DNA of 64,000 nt from Aquilaria yunnanensis (taxonomy: Eukaryota; Streptophyta; Magnoliopsida; Malvales; Thymelaeaceae): assembly GCA_039654915.1 (NCBI GenBank), contig CM077597.1, positions 28,866,001 to 28,930,000 of the forward strand. Reading direction: 5' to 3'. Made by a program: the position numbers and the translations under genes. The stretch's first letter is position 1. Each line of letters starts with the position of its first letter. Below the pieces are notes generated by a model, which was given only the letters and a program-made list of their open reading frames with translations, did no database searches and had not been told where the DNA came from. Of the stretch, positions 46,472-59,331 are shown one piece after another.

Positions 46472-47810
46472 ATGGACGCTGATCGAGAGAATGAAAGAAT
46501 TTTGACGAAACTTCATTTCACAAGGAGCAAGGAGTCACTACAACCTGAAGTAGAATTACATGGGAAAAATCAAGAGTAGTTAATCATGGAAGACCATAAT
46601 CAGGGAGGGACCATGTCTAAATACTCTAAGCTTTCTCTTGAAAGGACAAAGTCAATTATTGTTAGACATCTTGTCAATGTCAACAATTTTTAGATCAAGC
46701 TGACTGTTATTCAGATGGTCCAAAATTGTGTTCAATTTGATGGATTGGCAGATAAGGATCCCAATGCTCATATTTCTAGATTCCTAGAGATATATGATAT
46801 GTTTAGAATTAATAAAGTAAGTAAGGATAGCATTCCATTGAGTTTGTTTTTATTTTCATTAACAGGAAAAGCAAAACTGTGGTTGACTTCACTTCCAAAA
46901 AAGTTCTATTGATACTTGGAATGCTCTTGTTAAGAAGTTTCTGTTGAAGTGTTTTCCTCTAGCTAAGACTGCAAGGTTCCGTAATGATATTTCTGCTTTT
47001 AGTCAATTGGATTTCGTAACATTATATGGAGCTTAGGAAAGATTCAAAGATTTGTTAAGAAGGTGTCCACATCATGGATTACCAAATGATTGATGCAGCA
47101 TTCATTGGTACTTTGGATAGCAAGATGCCTAAAGCAACACAGGATTTAATTAAAGAGATGACTATGAATAATTATCAATGGCAATAATCATCTAGAATTA
47201 AATTAAGCAGAGTAGCTACAGTTTAGAATTTTGACCCCTTTTTTGGAGTTAGCTAATCAAGTTGAAGCTTTGATAAGAGAGTTGAGAAATTTTTGTGCTA
47301 GCTGAAAACAAGCTGTGGCCATGCAATGTGTAATTTATCGAGAAGGGCATTTGAGCAATGATTACCGAATGCAAATTTGGTTGAGTAAAATCAAGCAAGT
47401 GGATTTTTTTAGGAATCCACTGAGGCCACAGAATAATCCATATAACAACACTTATAATTCGAGATAGAGGAATCATCCAAATTTTTCCTGAAGTAATCAA
47501 AGGCAACAACAATCGCCCCATTTTTAGCATAGACTACCACAAGAAAAAAGGCCTATTGTGGAAGAGATTTCAAAATGCAAGCAAAATTTTGATGCCTAGA
47601 TTGATGCAACAGAGTTGGAACTAAGGAAAATGAAAGCAAGTATCTAGACTTTCAAAACTTAGCTTGGTCAACTTGCTAAGATGCTTTTAGAGAGGCCTCA
47701 AGCAGCTTTATCAGCCAACACCAAACCAAATCCAAGAAAAACTTATATTCCAACCTTCCATTAGAAGGCATATGGTAATGCAGATGCCAAGCGCTTGGAA
47801 AAGATGGAAG
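46472..47810 (+). pseudogene. Athila-like gag pseudogene
   Basis: The frame from ATG 46,472 runs through two stops (TAG near 46,578 and 46,691) into an open stretch at 46,715-46,912 with the Retrotrans_gag core: DPNAHISRFLEIYDMF, PLSLFLFSLTGKAKLWLTSL. After a frameshift at about 46,910 it continues as WNALVKKFLLKCFPLAKTAR, FRNDISAFSQ, ERFKDLLRRCPHHGLPND. A later piece (LGQLAKMLLERPQAAL, near 47,665-47,710) is the usual Athila gag C-terminal segment. There is no CCHC knuckle. Many further stops follow. Confidence 0.8.
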
Positions 47811-49592
47811 AACCTCCTTGATCTATCAAAGAAGACATTAGGCTGATGACGATAAACCAATCGCTTCTTGGGAGGCAACACGTGTATTAAATTTTTCTTT
47901 TCATTTTTTTTCCATTTAGTCAATTTTTCTACTTTTAGCTTTCTTGTTTTTTGTGCAAGTGTTTTTGGTTGTCCTATAATCTTATGCTATGTGTTTTCAT
48001 GTAAAAAATTAGGTCATTTTGGGAAAAAAACATTCTTTCAAAAGACGTAGGAAAAAAACTGAATTTAATTCTGGGTAAGTTTACAATTTTTTCTGTTTCA
48101 GACCCTAAACACACCATCTGACACTCCCATGTTCAGGGCCGTGTTTGTTAACACGATTTTAAATACAACCATGTTTGCATTGAGTAATTGATTTTTCAAG
48201 TGCATTTTTAATTTAAGTTACAACAGCTAAACACGGTTGGGTTTATGACCATGTTCATAAGCATGTCACACAAACACATTTTTAGTCAATCCCATATTCT
48301 TACCCTTGTTTGTCTGAGGTTGAAAATTACAAAAGCTAAACACATTTAGAGACACGACCATGTTAAAAAATGTATGCACTAAACATGGTTGTTCACACCT
48401 TTGACCAAGAACGCGTTACTATTCTAATTTAAAAATTTTAAACTCTAGACCTTGAACATGGTCCCTTTCATGGGCATTTAAGTGTATGTTTTTCCAACAC
48501 AGTCATTTACATGCCCATGTTTTGACCTGTGTTACTTCTCTTTTGTTTAAAATTTTTGAGTTCTAGAGCCCCAACATGGTTAATTTCATGCCATTGTTTG
48601 GAAACATATTTAGCAGACATAGTCACTTTAATGCCCATGTTTAGCTACATGTTTCAATTCTGTGTTTTAAAATTTTATGGTCTAGATCTCAAACATGGTC
48701 AGCGTCATTCCCATGCTAGAAAGTGTGTTCGAGAAGATTTAATGAACACAGGCATAGACATGGCCGTGTTCAAGATCATGTTACACCTATATTTAAATGT
48801 GGTCATAATCTTTGTACCTCATTTTGCACAAAACATTCCCAAACTTATTCCCTAAGCACCCAAACAAAAACTCTAGATTCCCTACTTCCTCGATTAGGTT
48901 TTTCACCATTAGAAAACCTCTTTTTCATTCTGGACTATTGGTTTTCTTCCCCACATCATTACTTTTCCCTTTCTCAAGGTAGCTCTCTCTTTCTCTCTGA
49001 GTTTATTTTAGTTTTAGGGATGATTTTATTGATTTCTTGCAATGCGTAGGAGAAATTTTAGTTATATAATTAATTTTTCATACCCATTGAAGTTAGTTCT
49101 AAATTTATAGCATTATTTGTGAAAGTTTTTTAGTTTGGTTATTGTATTGGAAGTTGGAAAGTTTGGTTCCAATAATTCATGAAATTGATGAATTTCTTGT
49201 TATGCATTATTGATTTCATGAATGGTAGGACTTGGATTGATGATTGGATGATTGTTTTTTTCTTTGTTGAGAATTACTTCCTATTGCTAATTGGATTGAA
49301 ATTTCAATGACTTAGGGCTTAATAGTCTTTTAGTGTTGAAATGGATTAGGTTACTTGAGCAATAAGAAAGAGCACGAATTTAAATTGAATTGATTAATTT
49401 CCCTTGGATTGTTATACATTTAACTTTGGTTATTACAATTGATCACCTTAATGCCTAGATTGAAATAAATATTGATATATAGGGAATTTGGGATTAAATT
49501 GCTTTTAAAGCTCTAATTCTCGTGCCTATTAATTGCTATTATTTGATTTGAGAATTATTGTTGCACTAGGGAACATTTTCTACCTTTTTAAG
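47811..49592 (+). other. Post-pol region with repeated CATGG/CACGG-type motif
   Basis: It opens with CGCTTCTTGGGAGGCAAC (about 47,862), a phrase usual downstream of pol in Athila/Tat elements. From about 48,100 to 48,790 a motif of the form ACACGGCCGTGT, mostly decayed to ACATGG...CCATGTT, recurs about ten times at 50-110 base intervals. Short ORFs here (for example 48,529-48,855) are by-products. 49,345 is where the match to the left edge of the window begins. Confidence 0.6.
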
Positions 49593-50786
49593 ATGAGAAA
49601 GGGCCAAGAAAAGGTCCTGATCCACACCAAAAAAAATTAGTGAAGCAACTTAACAAGTCTAATCCACTACTAGATTTTAGGGAAGATTATCAATAGGAAA
49701 GATTTGATAAACTAGCAGCGAAGCCTCTCACAGCTAGTAGACTTATAAACTCAGATACTCTATCCCAGTTAGGATTAGCTTAGGATGTTCAAGCTCTGGT
49801 AGGCTTTGGTTGGTGGTTATCCATGTTTAACTGTCAAGAGCCCATCTACAGTGAGTTGATGTTTCAGTTTTTGAGCACCCTAGAGTTCGAAACGAAGAAC
49901 ATTAGGTGGACCAAGAATGATGAAGTTAAGTTTCATTAAGGAGAGGAGAGCTACATGATGAACATCTTAGTTCTAGAGGCATTGTGGCTTTTAAACGTAG
50001 GAGCATATTGAGTCTGATGCACACAGAGGATAGCTGTATGATTTTGGGACCACTACCGCTACACCTCGGGAGTTTTAGCATGAGGTTGCTAATGATAAAG
50101 GGGCCTAGTAGCCTAAGGTGTTGAAGGCGTCCATGTTACGATCTTTGGTCATCCCTAACAATATGGAGGCCAAGGAGTAAGCTACTACTGAGACTCAGGA
50201 TGCTTCCAGTTCTACTAGTGCCGAAGCACCTACTTTGCTAGCAATCTTGCAGAGGCAGGCACTTGTCTTAGAGAGACTTGATTTCATGGCCATTTGCCTC
50301 CTTAGCAACAAGACCTACCTTTCTACTATGAAGGTGTGGTGTTTCTCTATAGAAAGGCCGTCCACTTCTACTTTCCGCATTTCAGAGCCACTGAAACTTC
50401 TAGTTATGTTCCTCCTTCATCTTGCTAGTAGGACAATGAGACCCAGCGAGCAGCAGATGAGGCAAATGAGGCCACTACCAACATAGCATTGATTGTGGAT
50501 GCAATTCACTAGCAAGAGGATGTCGTGGTCTAGGGAGCCGTTAAGGGAGGGATGGCCAAGAGAGTAAAGGTTGATGGCACAATTATGGAGAAAGTCAAAG
50601 AGACAGTTGAGAATGTTACTATTGTTGAAGAGGTGGAAAAGCATATTGTAGATCCTATGATCTGGGAGTCGAGTACTGAGGTTGGGACTACTGAGGGCTC
50701 TACTGAGCTTAAATAGGTGATTACCACTCTAGAGCCTGTAACTAAGCCTCTAGTTTCAGGATCATCTCCACTTGGGGATGCGTGAT
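49593..50786 (+). pseudogene. Degenerate Athila ORF-1-like protein (right copy)
   Basis: Duplicate of 249-1,440 with the same stops and frame changes and a few extra substitutions. An eighth adenine near 49,630 shifts the frame earlier than in the left copy. The C-terminal piece ILQRQALVLERLD is at about 50,240-50,285. Confidence 0.6.
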
Positions 50787-52111
50787 GATTTCATGGTAAT
50801 TACCATTTCTCATTTATCTTTATATTTATGTTTTATGGATCTTATTATTTGCTTTATCTTTATTTAGTTTCTATTAGACATAATTATTGGAGCGTCGATT
50901 ACTCCTACTATTAGCTTCCTTTATATTTCTGCTTAGTTATTATATTTGTTGTTTCAATTGTTATTTTGTTAATGATAATCTTTTTAGTTTCAACAAGGCC
51001 TTTTTATTGAATCTGAAGCTTGGTTGAACTTTTTATGGTTCTCTTGGAATTTTGACTTGCACATCAAGCAACCAAATTTTTCAGGGCAATATCAGTTTCT
51101 AGTTACCCTCTCATTTCACTTTGTTTTCCAAGTTTACACATTAAGGGCAATGTACATTTTAAGCGTGGGGGAATGGGTAGATTAAGCCCTAAGCTTTTTT
51201 TTGTTTTGAGTGAATTTTTGAATTTTAAAAATTTTAAAATTTTTTTAGTTTTTTTAGCTAAATTGGTTTTTAATCATACTATTGAGCTTGCTTTTATTAA
51301 TAGAGAGTGATTGTTAATTTAATGACTTAAGTTCTTAACTTGAAAACCAAGTAAATGATTCTTGAAGATGGTCATTTGAAGCTATTTTGGCATCACATTT
51401 TGGTGTTTAGCACACTATTCAAAACATGTTAACTTATTAGTTTATTTGTTTGGATTGGTGGTAAGAATCGTTTGATGAATATGTCGTCGATTGTTGATGA
51501 AGGAATATGAATTGATATACAAAAATTGCTACTTCACTATTTCTTAGTGTTGAAGTAGGTTGGGGTTTTCTCCTAAGGCAAGAGTTGATCACAACTCAAA
51601 AATATTATAGAAGCATGAGTATGATCAAATATTACTTTGGATTGTGTTGTGAAATAGCTTGGGTATTGACAATAGCTCCTGTAGGGTACACTTGTTGCAA
51701 AACTTTTCATCACATGAAGATGAATGTTTGGAAAAAAAAAAAGAGAAAAGAAGTGAAATGTACTTTTAATGGCTCATTTCCTTAGTTTAATGGTATGAAT
51801 GGTTTTCCATAGTAAGCTTTGACTTATTGTGGTTTGTGTTTTTTACTTTGCATGAAGATTTAATGTTTCCTTGGGTTTCAAAAGATATGAGTTGCTAGAT
51901 TTTGAAGAAATTGTTTCCATTGAATTTTCTTTGTTTCGAAAAGTGTTCGAATGAAACTATTGCATGATTGGTAGTCTTGTTAATTTCTCAAGAGCTTTAA
52001 AGTCTCAATCATCTCTAACACTTTTTCTGCTCTGATTCTGTTCTTTTTTTTTCTGATTTTCTTTTGAGGTTTGCTTGAAGGCAAGGAAAAGTTCGAGTGT
52101 AGGGAAAAATA

Positions 52112-53528
52112 TGATATGCTCATATTTATACAGGTTTTCTGTCCTTTTCCTTGATAATTGTTTTTCTTTTGATGTATTTTTGTTGGAATTTGGTCCTTAT
52201 GTGGTTCATATTTTGTTCTCAAGTCACATTTTAGCTTTATTTAGGTTCGGAATGATTTCATACAAGTTTTGGAGCTGAATTACAAGTTTTGAAAAAATTT
52301 GGAGCAAACATAGTTTCAGACACGCCCATGTTAGTGTCCACTTACTGTATGCCTATATCCACCTACTTGCTCCTGATTATAACCGTGTCATTAAATGTTC
52401 ATAATCTTTACATTCCAGGGGAGGAACATGGCTTTGAACATGGCCATGCCACAAACTGTGTTTGACTGCTATCGAAGTTTTATCAAGTTAATTTGCCAAG
52501 ACAGAAAAAGAGAGAATAGGATAAGATGAAAATACACAGAGAAGGAGTTGAGTTTTCATAGAAGAAAACTGTTGGAGGTAGTTTCGATAATTAACATCGA
52601 TTAAGGTGCATCAGATCAATGATTCCTTCGAAGAGAAGCAATTCAGGAAAGAATATTTTGTTTCCTAGTTTTTTTTATTGTTTCTATTGTGTTTATTTTT
52701 TGGAATGATGAACTAAATTCTCTACTCATGCTTAGAGTAGATGAAACCTAGGATGATGTTGTGGTTATGATTACTTTTGGTTTAATATAATTATGGTTTT
52801 CTTGTGATCTATCCAATGCGCTTTGTTGCATTGATTAATAGTTAGCTAGCATATTAATTCAAAGTGGGATGATAAACATATGCAAGTAGTATCCGACATG
52901 TTTTCTATGGAGTAACATTGGGTGGAAAGGATATTTTCATAGCCAAGAAAAGTAGGTACGGCATAATAGCAGTAGACTAGGTTCAAACCTAGTAGTTGGG
53001 TCATAGGACTAGTAACGCATTCTTAGGAAGGACGGTAAGACTAGCCACCCTAGTGGTGACTTAAGAATAGTGTTTAGTGAATGGGAATAAAAGAGAGCTT
53101 ATATAATTTAGATAGTACTCCACAATCCAAGCGAGTCATTTGCTTGTTAAACCAAAGTAGAAATAATGAAACAATTATTTAGGGGGATTCAAGTCTAAGT
53201 ATGACTTATTTTATTGTTGATTGTCTAACTGTTTTCCGTTATCAATGGTTTGTTATTTATTTGCTTCACTACATTACTTAGTTTAGTCCAATTCATAGCA
53301 AGTTAGCTAAACAAAACTTCGTAATTGTCAGTTAGATATTGGAGAGAAATATTGAGTACGGTACACAATACTGTTCCCTGGGAAAAATGATCTTCATACT
53401 TACCACTGTTATACTTTAATGATAGGTGTGTTTGCCTATGAGTTCGCATATTCATAAGTTTAGAGAAATTTGACACATCCATATTATCCGTTAGTGCAGG
53501 GAAAAATTGTGAACTCAAATACACACCA
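52112..53528 (+). repeat. 3' LTR of Athila-like element (right copy)
   Basis: It starts TGATATGCTC and ends ACACACCA, preceded by the purine run GTGTAGGGAAAAA. It is nearly identical to 2,766-4,184 and clearly diverged from its own 5' LTR, so it predates the segmental duplication. Confidence 0.85.
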
Positions 53529-55899
53529 CTATAGCTATGGCATTGTGCTTGTAAATATCAAATATTCTATGGTAAGAGACTTTAAGTTCAAGTAAGATTA
53601 AATTAATGCATTATAAGTTGTATAAAATCCCTTAATTAAGGGAGGAAGTGGAGGCAAGAAAAGGGGCTTATGGCCCAAGTAAGAAAAAAGGGCCTTAAGT
53701 AAGTGTTTGGGTACTAAGTGTCTAAGGGAGGTTTTTTTACCTCAAGAGTAACCTAGTTATGTCATCGTGCTTAGAAAGATGAGCCACTAAGATCAAGCTA
53801 CACTATTGTACAATATTGTAAGAGAAAAGTAAAAAAAAAGGGGCAAGCAAAGCTTCCTAAGGTAAGAACAAAGTTCTTGCAATAAAATAGGACCAGGCTA
53901 GGGTGAGGTTCACATAATAGAACCTTTTCTTCTAATAGTCATTAGTTAAGACCTCGAAACATAAAAGCTCGCATTAACTTGTACACACTTGTGTTATATT
54001 TTGGGTCCTGATATTTTTCTTGCAAGTTAAGAAGTTAGTAAGAAATCTCTTACCGAGAATCACTGTATTCTCACACTTTTATGTTCATATTGTGTAGTTG
54101 TGTTTATTGTTGGACTTACTACCAAGTGAAAAGGTGTTATGTTATGATTATATTGTAGCTATAAGTTTATAAAATCTAGACTGATTCTAAATTTTTTAGT
54201 TAGTTATCGATATGTGCTAAGTCGTTTTATGGTCTTATAGTAAATAGGCTAAGAGTGGCATGTGGAAATTAAAGTGGTCCTCCACTTTGGGTGCAAGTGA
54301 GCTTAAAAAGGAGATAAGTATAGTGATCTCAAATGTCTTAAAAGTTAGGTACGTAAATGTGCTAAGTTAATTCTCCCCATAAAGACTAATGTTTAAGGAC
54401 TTATAAATGTTTATTATAACTAATTGTTGGTTTTGGGTGTACATTAATAGTTAACTGATGTAATTATCAGATATTTCAAATTAGGGTTTCAGAAAATATT
54501 ATATTTAGTGAAAAGGAAGCAGGGATTAAATTATAAAATTTTGAAAATAGAGTGGTAAAATTATTTGTTAGGCCAAACCATGAGGGATTTTATAATTTTT
54601 ACCATAAAATTGCTCATATAATAAAATTATGAGTTGTGACTATGGTTGTTAGTGAAAAACTCCTAATCGTTTTTCCCTAATAGTAACAGCTAAACAACAT
54701 GAAGCGTGGTTAGGGCTTGGCGGTAGGTGGCTTATCTGGCAAGAGTTAGTCTGAAGACCATATAATTCGTCCCACCTTTTTTTTTTGGCTCTAAGCCACA
54801 ATATGAAATTTCCCGTTGTAATAGGGCCCATGGATTGATCAATATATCAAATTTTGGGTAAATTTATTTTGGATTAATATTAATATATATTAGTTCATTG
54901 TTATATAAAGTGATTATTTGTAAAAATTAGTAACTTATTGAAATCTTATATTTTAAGGAATTTAAAAAGTACTTTATGTATATTTTTCTGAAGAAAAAGT
55001 TATTAATGTTTTAGTAATTTTCTTCTTTCATGAAGCCATGTACTTTGTTGTTGTTGTTTAATGTTGTATTAGCGCATTTATGCCGTTTAACAAAACGTAG
55101 AGAATGTAGTGCTCGCCCAGTTGGACTTTCCCAGCGCATGTGAAGAATTTTCCACAAGTAATTTATAATACGAAAAATTTAGATTGACGTTGATACATCA
55201 AGTTATTGATGATGTACTGGACGTTTATAAAGAAATTATCAACTTGTTAAGAAATCATCAATTACAGGTATCTTCAGCAGTTCTGACCGGCCAAGTCAGA
55301 TGAACAAAAAGATTAAAAAAATAAGACAAACTTCAATTTATTCACAATTTCAAAGAATTAACCTTTTTTATAATCAGTTGTGATAAACTAAAATTTAGTG
55401 GAGAAATCCTAAGTTTCTTTGGCTCAATAACTTGTTAATCATTAGGTTCTAGAGAGGCCGCTCATTAAGTTGTGATAATCCAAGGTTTCCGAGCCATATG
55501 ACTTTCTCTCCGAAATATCACCATCTCAGCACCTCTATGGCCTGTCTCGCCGATATCGCACCGCGCCAGCCTGTCTCTCGTGCTTACTATACTTTGCTAA
55601 CTCTATTCTTTCACGCTACCGGCCTCTATGATTTCATTGCTTTTGTTTACCGAAACAAAGAATAAGATAATTTAGGATACTGTACTTTTATAAATTTATT
55701 TAATTAGAATAACATTTCGATGATTTGTTTGAACATTTGGGCCGGGTGGTAGATAAAATTTTGTTAATAATTAATAGTAACAGCTATGTAGAGACAAAAC
55801 ATGATTCGCTCTTTCCGCGAGTCATGTCTCCCTTGTTTATCTTATATAATTAAGCTGAGTGATGTCCTTTTTTAATGAGAAAACTCTCATCTCATCAAT
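53529..55899. other. AT-rich spacer without a recognisable gene (right copy)
   Basis: Duplicate of 4,185-6,557. No gene found. The first five bases, CTATA, are the right target duplication of the Athila-like element. Confidence 0.5.
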
Positions 55900-55906
55900 T
55901 ATAAAT
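55900..55906 (+). promoter_or_regulatory. TATA box of Asn-rich ORF (right copy)
   Basis: TATAAAT, unchanged from the left copy, 111 bases upstream of the ATG at 56,011. Confidence 0.5.
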
Positions 55907-56010
55907 CCCCTCTAACCTCCATGGCATCGTCGTCCCACGGCATTGGCATAGCCTTTATCGGTTCTTTTTGTTTCTCTCTTAACTAGTTATACCTTCTGTA
56001 ACAAAGGAAA

Positions 56011-56259
56011 ATGAATAACAACAACAACAACAATGGTCCCTGGGGCTGCGGCGGCAATAACAATAACAACAACAATAACAATGGCGGCTGGGGTGCCAAC
56101 AACAACAACAACAACAATGGTCCTTGGGGCTGTGGTGGCAACAACAACAACAACAACAACAATCGTGGTTGGGGAAATAACAATAATAACAATAACAACA
56201 ATGGTGGAGGTTGGAACAACAACAACAACAACAACTTCTTTTGTGGGCGGCGTAACTAA
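56011..56259 (+). CDS. Asn/Gly/Trp-rich low-complexity small protein (right copy)
   Basis: Eighty-two residues with the same block order as the left copy. The only coding difference visible is loss of two codons from the last Asn run (nine to seven), which keeps the frame and the FFCGRRN end. TATA box, ATG context and AATAAA (56,331-56,336) are all retained. An intact frame in both copies is weak evidence for function, because the copies are young. Confidence 0.5.
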   Translation: MNNNNNNNGPWGCGGNNNNNNNNNGGWGANNNNNNNGPWGCGGNNNNNNNNRGWGNNNNNNNNNGGGWNNNNNNNFFCGRRN

Positions 56260-56330
56260 TATCAATGCAGCCACGTCAATGTTTCATCTTCCCTATCTTA
56301 TCTCAGTTTGAATTTATGTCTTGGTGTGAC

Positions 56331-56336
56331 AATAAA
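56331..56336 (+). terminator. Poly(A) signal AATAAA after Asn-rich ORF (right copy)
   Basis: Same position relative to the stop codon as in the left copy. Confidence 0.4.
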
Positions 56337-59331
56337 TTGGATGGAGTCATATGTGGCTAGTGGTAGCTTTGCTTTCGTTGGGTTATAGGATATTTTCTGT
56401 TCCCCATGCAAGCATACCTTACCTTCTGCCAGCCATTGATGATGCTCATCTGTTGATGTTCCATTTCTTATTTTTTTCATTCGCATTTTTCTTTATTGAG
56501 CTTGTCTCTGTTGTGTGATACAAATGGCTTTGTAATACTTAAATGACAAAGAAATTGTTATATTAATTATAAAGCCTTTGCTTTGAAGAAAATGCATCTA
56601 TTATGTTTGTTGATTTCAAGAAATAATACGTGATTGCCATAATCATCTTATTTATGCTTTTAGAATAAAATTGTAGTACAAGAAAATTCAATTATTGTTA
56701 AAACTAACTTTCAATACATCCTAAATGCCTGCTATAAAGACTCAGGCTATGTGTCTTGACTCTTGAGTTAATGACACAATGCTGCAAACAACCCCAACAA
56801 TGACTATGCATTATAATAGCCCCCAAGGTATAGAACCCCATAACTAGGGTTATATTGATAATTATTGTTCATAAAATATTATTTACATGCTAAAATGTTG
56901 CTTCAGTATGATCTAGTAGCTTCAGAGTGGTAAAATTGATCATTCAGGTAAGCCAGGTCAAGAGGGGCATTTGCACACTTACAAGGTAACTCATTTTAAT
57001 GGCAAAAATGGGTAAGAGATTAGAAAAATATCACTTAAGGTGTCACAGTCTTTTTTGATTTCCTTTTCTGCCCTTTGGAATGAGAGAAATCATTTTTTAT
57101 GGTTAGGAGTGGTTTAAGTACCGTCCTTGTAGAGCTTGTGAGCCAACGACACATTTCTAGAAGTGGAGAGCTGGATGTGTTATTAAAACTTTGAAGAAAT
57201 CTGATGCGGACAAATGTTAGTCCCGATCTCCAATAGTTTCTAAGTTGTGAATAAGGAAAAGTTTGAATTATGGCCATGTATAGAATTATCATGAGTAATA
57301 CATGTGGGTTGCATTTAAGTACCAGGAGATAATTCCATTTCTTTGAGCTCCTCCAATATATAGATGATATATAGACACCTAGAGCTTGCCCTCTCACACC
57401 ATGCTCTTTGGTCAAGCTTCAATAAAATTCACACAATTGATTTTAAGCTTTAATCAACAAGGAAATTATGTGGAAATCAAATTGGGAGCAACATATACTA
57501 CAAAGAAAGAGACATATAGTGACGGTCACCTTTAGTGATACACCACCAATTGTCTTAAAAGATAAGGGAAAAATTCACCGAGGGTATCTTAGTTTTTTTT
57601 TATTGTCTTATTTGGATACCTTACCATTAATTTTTCCTAGCGAACTACGTTAATTCTTTATGTGTGTGATGTTCAAATACTTTCCGTTACTTCATCAATA
57701 CGGCTGAAAAATGATGATGTGGCCATTGTAGGATGATTATGTAGCCCCAAAATGTCATAGTGGATAACATGTATCATAAAAAATGAATTAATGGTAAGTT
57801 TGAGCACATTAGTGGACAAGGATGGAAGTGGAATGTTTTTTAGCGGGAAAGAGGCGATAAAAATTGTTGGTAAAAGGTGGAGGTTTTTAGGAGAAATCTA
57901 TGGAAGAAGAAGGCAAATAGAAGGTAGGAAGGGGAAAACAGAGACGATCGAAGAAGGTTGCATGAAGCATGGCAAGTTCTAGGTGTTCTACTTCAAGTGC
58001 GGAAGAAGAGAGAGGTAGGGGTTGTATTGCAGATGTTCGATTCCCACTCAGCTGAAGATAGCTTGGATGGAGCAAAATGCGGACCGGAGATCATATGGAT
58101 GCAGGAATTATGGGGTGTGTGCCTGATGGGTGGTGTTGGTGTACTAACAGCTTGGAATCAAACCTTTTTTTCCTATTTTTATTGCTGATGTGAAAGTATT
58201 GTCGGTTCCTTTAGTGACGTGATAAGTCGACACCAAAGAAATTCAAAGCCATGATAGTTAGACTTCTGAAAAGGATGGACAAGGGAGAGAAAAAGGTTAG
58301 GGGGCAACTGTCTAGGGGTAAGGTAGTAAAAAAGGAACTGAAGAGGGAGATTGAAAGAACAGAGGAAGTGGAAGCAGAGGTGAATTGTTACCAACTTCAC
58401 AAAATAGGAAAATTAAAGCATATAAGTTTAAGTCCTCATTCCATAAGCATCAAACATAATTTTCTTTGGAACAACCAATGAGTTGCAAAATGGACAAAAT
58501 TGAACATTCAACCTCAAATGTCACTTTATTGCTTCATATATCATCCATACACCATCCATAGTGTATTCACATGAATAGATGCATCATATATATGTCCTAG
58601 CTTAGTTGGGTATGTACACTAGCTTCTTGCAGAGCCTTACAATTACAATGCACTCCAGAAACTTCAAAAGACAGCTATTGCATAAGGCAGAAAGTATCAA
58701 CACTAAAACTAGAAAATGTGCTCTAAAAATCATGGAACACTCCAGTTTAATACTAGACATATTGAAGTTAATGTACCTAAAATTTCATAGGAAAATTCAA
58801 ACTAGAACTATTAGTTTGAACGTTCTTTTTCAGGTGTTCCTAAAAATGGACAGAAAAGGGAGTAAGCTTTTTGTAAAGAACTTAGTAAGGGCCTTCAATA
58901 TAAAGTCTTCCATAGCAACATACCACCTGAAATCCAAAGACATAAAGACATACAAAAAGAACACACACATACAAATATGGTAACTATATGAACCAACAAA
59001 CACAGCAATAAACACATGTAATGCTGGCAGCAATAACACATCACGGTTAGCCCATAATCATTCAATAAAACAATAAGATATCACTTTAGCAACACTATGG
59101 TAGCCCTCCTCAAGCTTTTTCTTGGTCTTAGGAGTCTTTTAGGTCTTAGTTAGTACTAATTTGGGCTCTAGAAACCCTTCTTTCTTGCTGCAATCTTTAG
59201 CATGGTAACACTAAGGTCAAAACCTTGCCATGCTTTTTTCCCCGTAACCCATACTTGGTTCCTTGAGCTTTTTGCTCTCTTCAAAGCATGGTCTTAGCTT
59301 CATGGATGTTTGGAAATACAATAAAAAATCG
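56337..59331. other. Noncoding spacer and LTR-like fragment (right copy)
   Basis: Duplicate of 7,001-10,002. No gene found. A 6-base deletion near 57,328, relative to the left copy, falls in a minus-strand ORF that is not believed to be a gene. Confidence 0.45.

Larger units (their letters stand above)
44890..53528 (+). mobile_element. Athila-like Ty3/Gypsy element lacking pol
   Basis: An 8.6-kb element: 5' LTR (44,890-46,294), decayed primer region, broken gag (46,472-47,810), post-pol sequence, ORF-1-like frame, 3' untranslated region and 3' LTR (52,112-53,528). CTACA and CTATA flank it, a 5-bp target duplication with one C-to-T change. No protease, RT, RNase H or integrase is present; gag runs directly into sequence normally found after pol. 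It is a deleted, non-autonomous copy, and the duplication includes at least its right 4.2 kb. Confidence 0.85.

Noticed and set aside
48529..49049. Two overlapping 108-codon ORFs
   Set aside because: They fall in the motif array of the Athila-like untranslated region and are not similar to any retroelement protein.
49345..49345. Base 49,345 as a duplication breakpoint
   Set aside because: It is only the point matching window base 1. The Athila-like element runs through it without disruption.
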